A stretch of 50,100 nt of DNA from assembly GCF_003583925.1 (NCBI RefSeq), contig NZ_QYCN01000011.1, forward strand, positions 891-50,990, read 5' to 3'. The notes under the pieces are model-generated. The model ran no database searches. It saw only the letters and a list, made by a program, of their open reading frames with translations, and was not told the origin of the DNA. Numbering within the stretch: the first letter of the stretch is position 1; each line of letters starts with the position of its first letter. This document shows positions 16,205-24,560 of the stretch, piece after piece. Both the position numbers and the translations under genes were made by a program. This stretch comes from Hymenobacter rubripertinctus. Lineage in GTDB: Bacteria; Bacteroidota; Bacteroidia; Cytophagales; Hymenobacteraceae.

Positions 16205-17437
16205 ATGACTATCTGCATCCTCGGGGCGGGACCGGGCGGGGCCACGGCGGCCCTGCACCTGGCCAACGCCGGCCACCGCTGCCTGCTGCTCGACCGCGCC
16301 ACCTTCCCGCGCGACAAAGTGTGCGGCGACGCACTCAGCGGTAAAGTGCTCAGCGAATTGCGCCGGATCGGGGAGGAGCTGCCCGCCCGCCTGGCCGCCG
16401 AGCCCGCCCAGCTACCCAGCTGGGGCATCGATTTCTACGCCCCCAACGGCCGCCGCCTGGCCGTGCCCTTCAAGCCCCATTACAACCCGGCCCACGACCG
16501 CGCCGCCGGCCACATCAGCAAGCGCATCGACTTCGATAATTTCCTGATCGAGGAAGTTCGTCGCCGCCCCGAAATCGACTTCCGCGAAAATACCGACGTG
16601 GCCCGCCACGAGCAGCTGCCCGACGGCCGCTGGCGGTTGTTTTCCAAGGACGATGCCGAAATAGCCACCGCCGAGGTGCTGCTGGTGGCCAACGGGGCGC
16701 AGTCGCACTTTGCGCGGGTGGTAGGCGGGCACGAGTTGGAGCCGGCCCACCACTGCGCCGGCCTGCGGGCCTACTACCGGGGCGTTACGGGCCTTCACCC
16801 CGACAATTTTATTGAGCTGCACTTCATCAAGGATTTTCTGCCGGGCTACCTCTGGGTGTTTCCGCTGCCCAACGGCGAGGCCAACGTGGGCGTGGGCATG
16901 CTCACGGAAGCCGTGTCGAAAAAGAAAGTGAAGCTGCGGGAGCGACTGGATGAAATCCTGCGCACCCACCCGGCCCTCAAAGACCGGTTTGCCACGGCCG
17001 AGCGGCTGGGGCCGGTGCGCGGCTTCGGGCTGCCGCTGGGCTCCAGGCGCCGCCCGCTCTCCGGTCCGGGCTACCTGCTGCTCGGCGACGCGGGCTCCCT
17101 GATCGACCCGTTTTCGGGGGAGGGTATCAGCCACGCCATGGTTTCGGGCCGCCACGCCGCCGACTGGGCCACCCGGGCCGTGGCCGCCCACGATTTCAGC
17201 CCCGCGTTCCTGAAGGGCTACGACGGGGCCGTGTACAACCGCCTCTGGCAGGAGCTGCGTCTGAGCCGGGCCATGCAGCGCCTGCTCGGTTATCCGTGGC
17301 TCTTCAACTTCATTGCCAACCGCGCCGCCAACAACCCCACCCTGGCCGAAACCATCAGCAACATGTTCCTCGACCTGGACCTGCGCGAGCGACTCCGCCA
17401 GCCCAGCTTCTACCTGAAACTGCTGCTGGGAAAGTAA
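16205..17437 (+). CDS. Geranylgeranyl-reductase-family FAD-dependent oxidoreductase
   Basis: The 410-residue flavoprotein has the N-terminal dinucleotide motif GAGPGG (7-12), the FPRDKVCGDALSG segment characteristic of the geranylgeranyl reductase/halogenase-like group, and the second FAD motif GDAGSLIDPFSGEGISHAM. Relatives reduce isoprenoid double bonds or oxidise aromatic substrates. With menA in the same genome, isoprenoid or menaquinone side-chain reduction is possible, but it is a guess. The start at 16205 is five bases from the Rossmann strand. It seems to be a single gene ending at a 24-bp inverted repeat. Confidence 0.85.
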   Translation: MTICILGAGPGGATAALHLANAGHRCLLLDRATFPRDKVCGDALSGKVLSELRRIGEELPARLAAEPAQLPSWGIDFYAPNGRRLAVPFKPHYNPAHDRAAGHISKRIDFDNFLIEEVRRRPEIDFRENTDVARHEQLPDGRWRLFSKDDAEIATAEVLLVANGAQSHFARVVGGHELEPAHHCAGLRAYYRGVTGLHPDNFIELHFIKDFLPGYLWVFPLPNGEANVGVGMLTEAVSKKKVKLRERLDEILRTHPALKDRFATAERLGPVRGFGLPLGSRRRPLSGPGYLLLGDAGSLIDPFSGEGISHAMVSGRHAADWATRAVAAHDFSPAFLKGYDGAVYNRLWQELRLSRAMQRLLGYPWLFNFIANRAANNPTLAETISNMFLDLDLRERLRQPSFYLKLLLGK

Positions 17438-17438
17438 G

Positions 17439-17510
17439 GCGTGAGGAAAGAACCGTCATTCTGAGCGAAGGCGGAGCCGAAGTCGAAGAATGACGGTTCT
17501 TTCCTCACGC
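17439..17510. terminator. 24-bp perfect inverted repeat between convergent genes
   Basis: The arms at 17439-17462 and 17487-17510 (GCGTGAGGAAAGAACCGTCA and onward) are exact complements around a 24-base spacer. The element begins one base after the reductase stop and ends 14 bases before the TPR gene stop. It is a likely bidirectional terminator, of the same GTCATTC family as other repeats in the window. Confidence 0.75.
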
Positions 17511-17524
17511 CTAAACCCTAACCC

Positions 17525-18250
17525 CTATTCCTTGCCGGTATACCGGCGGAGGCTTTTTTCGGCTTCGGGGTTGAGCTGGGCCGCTTTTTCGAGGTCGGCC
17601 CGGGCTTCCTTGGTCTTGTTGATGGATGAATAGCTGATGCCGCGGTACTCGTAAGCATCGGCGTAGGCGGGGTCGAGGGCAATGGCCCGGGTAAAATCGG
17701 GAATAGCCGACTTATAGTTGAAGATCTGCATTTTGGCCGCCCCCCGTCCGAAGAATGCCTCCTTGTCCTGGGGATTGTACTTGGTGGCTTTGCCGAAGTC
17801 CGAAATGGCCCCGCTGTACTCCTTCATCTTCAGGCGGTTCAGGCCCCGGTTGTAGTACACTTCGGCGCTGGTGGGCTGGAGGCGGGCCGCGGCATTGTAG
17901 TCCGTCATGGCCTCCTTGTAGTCCTTGAGGTGGCTCTTGGCCTTGGCCCGGCTCAGCAGGGCGTCGAAATTACCGGGGGTGGCTTTCAGGCGGGCATCGG
18001 CCAGCCGGATTTCCTCCCGGTAGTCGTTGTTGTTTTTGCGGGCAGCAGGCTCCACTACCGCAGGCACGATGGAGGCGACGGCTGTGCCGGCCTCACTCCC
18101 CGGATCGGGGGCGCGGGCAACGGTGGTTTCGCGGGCCGTATTGCGGGCCGCCGACGTGGGCCGCTCCCGGTCGGCGGTGGTACTACGGGCGCAGGAACCG
18201 GCCAGCAACAAGGTGGTAGCGGCCAGCAACGAGAGTAGGGATGCTTTCAT
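17525..18250 (-). CDS. TPR-repeat lipoprotein
   Basis: From the ATG at 18250 the product has 241 residues. It has a signal peptide (MKASLLSLLAATTLLLAGSC, Cys20), a Ser/Thr/Arg-rich linker and then about four tetratricopeptide repeats: ARLKATPGNFDALLSRAKAK, AARLQPTSAEVYYNRGLNRL, ATKYNPQDKEAFFGRGAAKM and AIALDPAYADAYEYRGISYS. These 34-residue helical pairs form a protein-binding surface. It is likely anchored to the periplasmic face of a membrane. The partner is unknown. A start at 18292 is possible in frame but would bury the signal peptide. Confidence 0.8.
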   Translation of the reverse strand: MKASLLSLLAATTLLLAGSCARSTTADRERPTSAARNTARETTVARAPDPGSEAGTAVASIVPAVVEPAARKNNNDYREEIRLADARLKATPGNFDALLSRAKAKSHLKDYKEAMTDYNAAARLQPTSAEVYYNRGLNRLKMKEYSGAISDFGKATKYNPQDKEAFFGRGAAKMQIFNYKSAIPDFTRAIALDPAYADAYEYRGISYSSINKTKEARADLEKAAQLNPEAEKSLRRYTGKE

Positions 18251-18417
18251 GAAACGAAATGAGGGAGAAGAAATAACGGGCCGGAAGGCCACCGTCAGGC
18301 TACAACGGCTCTTTGTACGGGGCGCGTTCCGTTAGGGCTGCGCGGTGCCCCCAAATTTTGTCGGCCCCTGTTTGGGCCGCCGGGCGGCGCAGGCATGGCA
18401 CACTAACCCGGCGTGCC

Positions 18418-18425
18418 TATCTTTG
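18418..18425 (+). promoter_or_regulatory. Candidate -7 box (TATCTTTG) for lpdA
   Basis: An exact TAnnTTTG match 70 bases before the lpdA start. No good -33 element was found. Confidence 0.5.
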
Positions 18426-18494
18426 CCCGGCTTGGCTGCCGGGCCGCCCAACGCGGCGCGGAGCCCTTCTTCTTACCCTTCAACCGAACACAAT

Positions 18495-19889
18495 ATGGCA
18501 TTGCAATACGACCTGGTCGTTATCGGCAGCGGCCCCGGCGGTTACGTAGCCGCCATCCGGGCTTCGCAGCTGGGCTTGAAAGTAGGCGTGGTAGAGCGCG
18601 AGTCGCTCGGCGGAATCTGCCTCAACTGGGGCTGTATCCCGACCAAAGCGCTGCTCAAAAGCGCCCAGGTATTCGAGTACCTCAACCACGCCAAAGACTA
18701 CGGCCTGTCGGCGGAAGGAGTGGGCTACGATTTCGGGGCCGTGATTCAGCGCAGCCGCGGCGTGGCCGAGGGCATGAGCAAGGGCATCAACTTCCTGTTC
18801 AAAAAGAACAAGATTGACGCCATTATGGGCACCGGCAAGCTGCTGGCCCCCGGCAAAATCGAGCTCACCAAAGCCGACGGTGGCAAGGATACCATCGAGG
18901 CCAAATCCATCATTCTGGCTACCGGGGCCCGCTCCCGCGAGCTGCCCGCGCTGCCCATTGATGGCAAGAAAATCATCGGCTACCGCCAGGCCATGGTGCT
19001 GCCCGCGCTGCCCAAACGCCTCGTGGTGGTGGGCTCCGGGGCCATCGGCGTCGAGTTTGCCTACTTCTACCGCACCATGGGCTCGGAGGTAACGGTGGTG
19101 GAATACCTGCCCCGCATTGTGCCCGTGGAAGACGAGGAAGTGTCGCGGCAGATGGAGAAATCCTTCAAGAAAATCGGCGTCAACGTGCTGACGTCGGCCG
19201 AAGTGACGGCCGTGGACACCAGCGGCGACGGTTGCACCGTGACCGTTAAAACGGCCAAAGGCGACCAGCAGATTGCCTGCGACGTGGTGCTGAGCGCCGC
19301 CGGCGTGGTTACGAACATCGAAAACCTGGGCCTCGAGGAGCTGGGCATCAACGTAGAGAAAGGACGCTTGGTGGTCGACGATTTCTACCAGACCAACGTG
19401 CCCGGCATCTACGCCATCGGCGACATCGTGCCCGGCCCCGCGCTGGCCCACGTCGCGTCGGCCGAGGGCATTATCTGCGTCGAGAAGATTGCCGGCCACC
19501 ACCCCGAGCCGCTCAACTACCAGAACATTCCCGGCTGCACCTACGCCTCGCCCGAAATTGCTTCGGTGGGCCTCACCGAAGCCGAAGCCAAAAACCAGGG
19601 CTACGACATTCTGGTGGGCAAATTCCCCTTCTCGGCCTCCGGCAAAGCCTCGGCGGCCGGCGTGAAGGACGGCTTCGTGAAAGTCATCTTCGACAAGAAG
19701 TACGGCGAGTGGCTGGGCGCCCACATGATTGGGGCCAACGTAACCGAACTGATTGCCGAAGTGGTAGTAGCCCGCAAGCTCGAAACCACCGGCCACGAAA
19801 TCATCAAATCGGTGCACCCGCACCCCACCATGAGCGAGGCCATTATGGAAGCCGCCGCCGCTGCCTACGGTGAAGTAATTCACCTGTAA
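18495..19889 (+). CDS. lpdA: Dihydrolipoyl dehydrogenase (E3)
   Basis: The 464-residue flavoprotein disulfide reductase has the FAD motif GSGPGG (11-16), the redox-active disulfide GGICLNWGCIPTK (C42, C47), the NAD motif GSGAIGVEFA, the second FAD motif GIYAIGDIV and the C-terminal catalytic HPHPTMSEAIMEA (His-Glu pair). It reoxidises dihydrolipoamide of 2-oxoacid dehydrogenase complexes or the glycine cleavage system. No E1/E2 genes are adjacent. The ATG at 18495 is chosen because it precedes the Rossmann strand; the frame is open farther upstream without homology. Confidence 0.95.
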   Translation: MALQYDLVVIGSGPGGYVAAIRASQLGLKVGVVERESLGGICLNWGCIPTKALLKSAQVFEYLNHAKDYGLSAEGVGYDFGAVIQRSRGVAEGMSKGINFLFKKNKIDAIMGTGKLLAPGKIELTKADGGKDTIEAKSIILATGARSRELPALPIDGKKIIGYRQAMVLPALPKRLVVVGSGAIGVEFAYFYRTMGSEVTVVEYLPRIVPVEDEEVSRQMEKSFKKIGVNVLTSAEVTAVDTSGDGCTVTVKTAKGDQQIACDVVLSAAGVVTNIENLGLEELGINVEKGRLVVDDFYQTNVPGIYAIGDIVPGPALAHVASAEGIICVEKIAGHHPEPLNYQNIPGCTYASPEIASVGLTEAEAKNQGYDILVGKFPFSASGKASAAGVKDGFVKVIFDKKYGEWLGAHMIGANVTELIAEVVVARKLETTGHEIIKSVHPHPTMSEAIMEAAAAAYGEVIHL

Positions 19890-20029
19890 TAGCACTTTCG
19901 AGGTATTCGCTGTCAGCTTTGGGCAGTTACCCTTATATTTTCCAGCGGCAGTCGACTTGGCTTATTCAGTGCAGGCAACATCGCCTGATGATGAAAGGAA
20001 CGCTTTAGCGTAAACCTTAAGAGTTGGTA

Positions 20030-20076
20030 AAAAGCAACGCCCCCGACTGCTGATAGTAGTCGGGGGCGTTGCTTTT
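20030..20076. terminator. Intrinsic terminator after lpdA
   Basis: AAAAGCAACGCCCCCGACT (20030-20048) pairs perfectly with its complement at 20058-20076 and ends in a T tract; the A tract on the other side makes it bidirectional (lpdA and the TetR gene). The interval 19890-20152 holds this and the AGCTNNN array; no gene was seen. Confidence 0.85.
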
Positions 20077-20115
20077 CTCTAGTTAAATAACCTACTCATA
20101 CCCTTTTACATATCA

Positions 20116-20154
20116 AGCTAACAGCTAACAGCTAACAGCTAACAGCTAACAGCT
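20116..20154. repeat. AGCTAAC heptad array at the end of the TetR gene
   Basis: AGCT recurs at 20116, 20123, 20130, 20137, 20144 and 20151, mostly as AGCTAAC. The last unit overlaps the TetR stop codon (20153-20155). Confidence 0.8.
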
Positions 20155-20683
20155 ACTGCGCTTGGTACTTGCCCTTGATGAAGTCGAGCATGTCGCGGCC
20201 GTGGTCCTCGGTTTTGGTGGCTTCCATTTTCCAAAGGGCTTCCACCAGCAGCAGCAGCAGGGCCGTTTCCTTGTCCGGATCGGGGTAATCGAGCTTCTCG
20301 AAGGCCTGCCGGAGCAGAGCGGGCACCGGTTTCATGAACCGCTCGTGCTGCTGACGGGCCATCTCGGAGTCGGCCAAACGGTACTGGAGCTTCCAGAAGT
20401 GGGGCTCGGCCTGCACCAGCTGGTAGGGCAGCTCAATCACGCTGTGAATGAACGTGAGCGGGTCGGGCTCGCCCAGGCCGCCCCGGTTGTCCTCGATGAT
20501 GCGCTTGTAGCCGTTGCGGATGACAAACTCCAGGAGCTGATCCTTGGAGCCGAAGTGCTTGAAAATCAGGGCTTCGGATACCACGGCAGCCTTGGCAATG
20601 AGTTGCGTAGACGTGTTTTCGAAGCCTTTCTCCCCAAAGAGCCGCAGTGCTACCTCGGCAATATGCTGCTTGCGGTTCGTCAT
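20153..20683 (-). CDS. TetR/AcrR-family transcriptional regulator
   Basis: The 176-residue protein has an N-terminal helix-turn-helix domain: IAEVALRLFGEKGFENTSTQLIAKAAVVSEALIFKHFGSKDQLLEFVI, the typical TetR layout. The C-terminal half is helical and would bind a ligand. The ATG at 20683 is preferred over an in-frame start at 20812, because TetR proteins begin just before the HTH. No effector genes are adjacent, so its target is unknown. Two operator-like palindromes lie about 380-420 bases upstream (21065-21106). Confidence 0.88.
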   Translation of the reverse strand: MTNRKQHIAEVALRLFGEKGFENTSTQLIAKAAVVSEALIFKHFGSKDQLLEFVIRNGYKRIIEDNRGGLGEPDPLTFIHSVIELPYQLVQAEPHFWKLQYRLADSEMARQQHERFMKPVPALLRQAFEKLDYPDPDKETALLLLLVEALWKMEATKTEDHGRDMLDFIKGKYQAQ

Positions 20684-20848
20684 GATCCAGAGTAAGTTGA
20701 GCACCCGAATATAGGGATTCGGGTATTGGCGGCGTAGCCGGCAGTTGAGGCAGCAAGTTCGCGCCCGGAACGCTAAAAACGCGTAATCCGAAAAAATAAA
20801 GCCCCCTTCCACCGTAAGCCCGCCACTGGAGGGGGCCGCCCAAACAGA

Positions 20849-20883
20849 AGCCGGCCGACTCGGAAGGTCCGAGTCGGCCGGCT
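20849..20883. terminator. 16-bp perfect hairpin
   Basis: AGCCGGCCGACTCGGA (20849-20864) pairs with TCCGAGTCGGCCGGCT (20868-20883) around a 3-base loop. No T tract. It lies in the 530-base gap between the TetR gene and argH and may end argH transcription at a distance. Confidence 0.5.
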
Positions 20884-21064
20884 ACGTGGGTTCCGAAAGC
20901 CAGCGGGCGGCAGGGCCGGGGGCAAAGCCGCGCGGCTTTCGAAGGGGGCCCGGATGAGGGTGGGAATACATCCGGATAATCAGGGTGTGGGAATTGGCCG
21001 TCAGAAAACTAGTGGGAGTCGTTATCTGATAGCGGGAGCAATATTACAAAAGGATTTCGAAACT

Positions 21065-21118
21065 AGTAAGTGTTAGCTTACTTTTACCGGGTGAGTAATT
21101 ACTCACCGGTGCCTTTTT
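21065..21118. promoter_or_regulatory. Two operator-like palindromes followed by a T run
   Basis: AGTAAG-N6-CTTACT (21065-21082) and GTGAGTAATTACTCAC (21091-21106) are palindromes of the size bound by TetR-type dimers. The second is flanked by CCGG on both sides and followed by TGCC and seven T residues, so on the plus strand it also looks like an intrinsic terminator. Apart from these and the hairpin at 20849, the gap 20684-21213 shows no gene. Confidence 0.4.
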
Positions 21119-21213
21119 TTGTCGTAAGCAGCTGTTTTTCAGTAAATATCAGCCGTGTTCAAAATTTTGTCATTGCTGATGAGTGGCGGGCAAAGCAGTG
21201 CCCAGCGTAGCGG

Positions 21214-22521
21214 CTAACGGACAGGTGTCAGCTTGCTGCCGGCCCGGAACTGCGCCACTTTCGCCCGGATTTCGGGCAGCCCCAGGTTGTGCACGCTGCC
21301 CAAATGAGTGGTGGCGAACTCGCGGTGGGGCTGGTAGCTGCCGTCCTCCACGCTGCGGCCCACCTGCTGGTAGGCCTCGCGGAAGGGCACGCCGGCCTGA
21401 ATGAGCTGGTTGATGTTCTCGACCGAAAACACGGCGTCGTACTTGGATTGGTTCAGCAAATCGGGCTTGATGCGCAGTTGGGGCAGGGCAAACAGCACAA
21501 TGTCGAGGATGTCGAGCAGCTGGGTCAGGGGCTCGAAGAGGATTTCCTTGAGCAGCTGAAAGTCGCGGTGGTAGCCGCTGGGCAGGCCGGCAGTGGCCAG
21601 CAGCAGCGTGTTGGGCAGCGCCTGGAGCACCTGGCAGCGCCCCCGGATCAGCTCGAACACGTCGGGGTTTTTCTTGTGGGGCATGATGCTGGAGCCGGTG
21701 GTAAAGGCGGCCGGCAGCTCCACGAAGGCGAGGTCCTGGGAGTTGTAGAGCACCAGGTCGTAGGCCATTTTGGCCAGCGTAGCGGCCATGCCGGCCACGG
21801 CAAATGCGGTGGTGCGTTCGGTTTTGCCGCGCAGCAGCTGGGCGCCCACGCTGCTCACGGCCAGCTGGCCGAAGCCCAGTTCGCGGGTAGTTTGCAGCCG
21901 GTTTATGGGGAAGGAGGAGCCGAAGCCTGCGCCCGAGCCCAGCGGATTCTGGTCGGCCACGGTGTAGGCGGCCTCAAACAGCGAGAGGTCGAGCAGCAGG
22001 TGCTCGGCGTAGGCCGAAAACCAGAGTCCGAACGAGCTGGGCATGGCCGCCTGAAAGTGCGTGTAGCCGGGCATCAGGTCAGTTTGGTGAGTTTCGGCCT
22101 TGGTCAGCAGCACCTCCACCAGCTCCAGGGTGCGGGCGGCCGCGCGGCGGGCGTAGTCCTTGAGGAACAGCTGCAGCGCCGTCAGCACCTGGTCGTTGCG
22201 GGAGCGGGCGGTGTGGATTTTCTTGCCCGCGTCGCCGAAGTTCTCGGTCAGGTAGGCCTCAATTTTGGAGTGCACATCCTCGTACTCGGGCTCGATGACG
22301 AAGGTGCCGGCTTCCAGCTGCTGCGTTAGCGCCTGCAGACCCTGTTGCAGCTGCTCGTTCTCAGCGGCCGAGAGCAGGCCCGCCGCCGCCAGCATGTTGG
22401 CCTGGGCCGCGGAAGCCTGCACATCAAACGGGGCCAGGTACAGGTCCAGCTCCCGGTCGCGGCCCACGGTAAACTGTTCAATTTTCTTGTCGACGGCAAT
22501 GCCTTTATCCCAGATTTTCAT
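21214..22521 (-). CDS. argH: Argininosuccinate lyase
   Basis: The 435-residue fumarase/aspartase-superfamily enzyme splits argininosuccinate to arginine and fumarate, the last step of arginine synthesis. Visible signatures are HSKIEAYL, HTARSRNDQVLTA, MPGYTHFQAAMP and the superfamily signature GSSIMPHKKNPD. Length is slightly shorter than the usual roughly 460 residues. It is the third leftward gene after argB and argE, separated from argE by 201 bases containing an inverted pair of AGCTNNN arrays, so it may have separate transcription. Confidence 0.93.
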   Translation of the reverse strand: MKIWDKGIAVDKKIEQFTVGRDRELDLYLAPFDVQASAAQANMLAAAGLLSAAENEQLQQGLQALTQQLEAGTFVIEPEYEDVHSKIEAYLTENFGDAGKKIHTARSRNDQVLTALQLFLKDYARRAAARTLELVEVLLTKAETHQTDLMPGYTHFQAAMPSSFGLWFSAYAEHLLLDLSLFEAAYTVADQNPLGSGAGFGSSFPINRLQTTRELGFGQLAVSSVGAQLLRGKTERTTAFAVAGMAATLAKMAYDLVLYNSQDLAFVELPAAFTTGSSIMPHKKNPDVFELIRGRCQVLQALPNTLLLATAGLPSGYHRDFQLLKEILFEPLTQLLDILDIVLFALPQLRIKPDLLNQSKYDAVFSVENINQLIQAGVPFREAYQQVGRSVEDGSYQPHREFATTHLGSVHNLGLPEIRAKVAQFRAGSKLTPVR

Positions 22522-22530
22522 ACGTTATCA

Positions 22531-22723
22531 AGCTTTTAGCTGACAGCTGTTGGCTGTTAGCTTTCGTTTTCAAAAGAGAAGGTAGAACGCCTTGAATGAC
22601 CTTCTAAACTGTTTTCTCGCAGAGGTGCGCGGAGGTATTCGCGGAGGTAAAAGGAGGTCTGGCGGCTTATCGGGGATGCTTGGAAGAACGAGGCTGGCAG
22701 CTAACAGCTGTCAGCTAAAAGCT
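22531..22723. repeat. Inverted pair of AGCTNNN arrays between argE and argH
   Basis: AGCT units at 22531, 22538, 22545 and 22559 (with GGCT at 22552) face inverted copies at 22699, 22706, 22713 and 22720. The arms share about 20 complementary bases around CAGCTGTCAGCTAAAAGCT. The right array ends at the argE stop and the left one begins just upstream of argH. Confidence 0.7.
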
Positions 22724-23790
22724 CATAAAACCAGCCCGCTCAGCAGCTCCACGTAGCCCCGGATGCCGGCCCTGATTTCGCTGAGCAGAATGTACTCGTC
22801 GGGGGTGTGGGAGCGGGCCGAGTCGCCGGGGCCGATTTTGACGGTGGTGAAGGGCATCATGCTTTGGTCGGAGAGCGTGACCGAGCCGAAAGTACGGCGG
22901 CCCTGCGCCCGCCCGCGTTGCACCAGCGGGTGATTGGGGGCGATGCGCGAGGAGTTGAGGTGGGTGGAGCGCGGTACCACGTCAGCCCCGATCAGTTCGC
23001 GCACCATGTCCACGACCTCTTGATTGGTATACAGCTCGTTGGTGCGCACATCTACTACGAAAGTGCAGCGGTCGGGCACCACGTTGTGCTGGGTGCCGGC
23101 CTGGAGTTGGGTGACGGTGAGCTTCACCGGCCCCAGCAGTTCCGAAACCCGTTCAAACCGGAACGCACGCAGGCGCTGAATATCGTCGAGGGCTTTGTAG
23201 AGAGCATTTTCGCCTTCTTCGCGGGCCGCGTGGCCGGTCCGGCCGTGGGCGGTGCAGTCGAGCACCACGAGGCCTTTCTCGGCAATGGCGAGGTCCATTT
23301 GGGTGGGTTCGCCCACGATGCCGAGGGTAATTTCGGGCAGCAGCGGCAGCAGCCGGCGGATGCCGTTAGGTCCCGAAATTTCCTCCTCGGCCGTGATGGC
23401 GCAGATCAGGTTGAAGGCCGGCGGGTGCTGCTCGAAGTACAGGAACGTGGCCAGCAAGCTCACGGCCGCCGCGCCCGCATCGTTGCTACCCAGGCCGGTG
23501 AGCTGGTCGCCGGCCAGCGCGGCCCCGAACGGGTCGGCGGTCCAGCCGGCGCCGGGCTGCACGGTGTCGTGGTGGGAGTTGAGCAGCACGGTGGGCCGGG
23601 CAGGGTTGTAGTGGCGGCTCACGGCCCACACGTTGTGGGCGTTGCGCTCGGGCCGGACCCCGTGGAAGGTCAGGAAACGCACGATGTGGTCGGCCGTCTG
23701 GTCTTCCTGCCGCGAAAACGAGGGCGTCTGAATCAGCTGCTTCAGCAGCTCGATGGCGTCGTCGGTAAGAGTGTCGATCAGCTCCGGCAT
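22723..23790 (-). CDS. argE: M20-family N-acylornithine/N-acylcitrulline deacylase
   Basis: The 355-residue zinc peptidase-fold enzyme has metal and catalytic residues in LLNSHHDTVQP, GSNDAGAAAVS, AITAEEEISGPNG (the Glu pair) and the late SHTPDEY histidine. In this type of pathway (ArgF' acts before deacylation) it should remove the acyl group from N-acylcitrulline, giving citrulline. DapE or carboxypeptidase relatives look alike, but its place in the arg operon supports ArgE. The start overlaps the argB 3' end by 13 bases, which indicates translational coupling. Confidence 0.85.
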   Translation of the reverse strand: MPELIDTLTDDAIELLKQLIQTPSFSRQEDQTADHIVRFLTFHGVRPERNAHNVWAVSRHYNPARPTVLLNSHHDTVQPGAGWTADPFGAALAGDQLTGLGSNDAGAAAVSLLATFLYFEQHPPAFNLICAITAEEEISGPNGIRRLLPLLPEITLGIVGEPTQMDLAIAEKGLVVLDCTAHGRTGHAAREEGENALYKALDDIQRLRAFRFERVSELLGPVKLTVTQLQAGTQHNVVPDRCTFVVDVRTNELYTNQEVVDMVRELIGADVVPRSTHLNSSRIAPNHPLVQRGRAQGRRTFGSVTLSDQSMMPFTTVKIGPGDSARSHTPDEYILLSEIRAGIRGYVELLSGLVL

Positions 23791-24560
23791 AGGATGGTTT
23801 TTACGGACTCATTGATGCGTTGGGCGTGCTCAATGACCACGCGGGCCACGCCGGCTTCCAGGGCCGCAAAGGCATTATCGAGTTTGGGCACCATGCCGGC
23901 GGCAATAACCCCCGCACTCCTGAGCTGCTGATACTGGGCCGCCGTGAGTTGCGGAATCACGGAGTCGTCGTCGTTGACGTCGGCGAGCACCCCGTTTTTC
24001 TCGAAGCAGAAGTGCAGCTCCACGGCGTAATGCGGGGTCAGGGCGCGGGCCACGGCGCTGGCGATGGTGTCGGCGTTGGTGTTGAGTAGCTGGCCCTGGC
24101 CGTCGTGGGTGATGGCGCAGAGCACGGGCAGCAAGCCACTTTGCAGCAACTGGCCCAGCAGGCCAGCGTCAACCGCGTCGGCCGGCAAATCGCCCACGAA
24201 CCCGTAGTCGATGTCCGTTACCGGCCGTTTCACGGCCCTGATCACGTTGCCATCGGCACCCGAGAGGCCCAGCGCGTTCACGCCCTCGGCCTGGAGCAGG
24301 GCCACTACCTGCTTGTTGGTTTTGCCGGCATAGAACATGGTCACGATGTCGAGCGTAGCCGCATCGGTGATGCGGCGGCCCTGCACCAGCCGGGGCGCAA
24401 TGCCGAGTTGGGCGAGCAGCTGGCTGGCCCCTTTGCCGCCGCCGTGCACCAATAGTTTCGGGCCGGGTACCCGGGCCAGCTCGGCCAGAAAGCGGCGCAA
24501 CTCAACCATATCGTCGAGAATGCCGCCGCCAATCTTGAAAATTTTCAGGTCGGTGCTCAT
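23778..24560 (-). CDS. argB: N-acylglutamate kinase
   Basis: The 260-residue amino-acid-kinase-fold enzyme phosphorylates N-acetylglutamate (or N-succinylglutamate). Evidence is the start KIGGGILDD, the phosphate-binding LVHGGGKGAS, the substrate-side QGRRITDAATLDIVTM, and the later ALGLSGADGN and AALEAGVARVVIEH. It is the first gene of the leftward argB-argE-argH series. It faces the divergent GNAT-argG-argC-argD series across a roughly 590-base control region. Confidence 0.93.
   Translation of the reverse strand: MSTDLKIFKIGGGILDDMVELRRFLAELARVPGPKLLVHGGGKGASQLLAQLGIAPRLVQGRRITDAATLDIVTMFYAGKTNKQVVALLQAEGVNALGLSGADGNVIRAVKRPVTDIDYGFVGDLPADAVDAGLLGQLLQSGLLPVLCAITHDGQGQLLNTNADTIASAVARALTPHYAVELHFCFEKNGVLADVNDDDSVIPQLTAAQYQQLRSAGVIAAGMVPKLDNAFAALEAGVARVVIEHAQRINESVKTILCRS

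Noticed and set aside
18480..19895. 471-codon minus-strand frame
   Set aside because: Antisense to lpdA, whose motifs are unmistakable.
22807..23931. 374-codon plus-strand frame
   Set aside because: Antisense to argE and argB, both with complete motifs.
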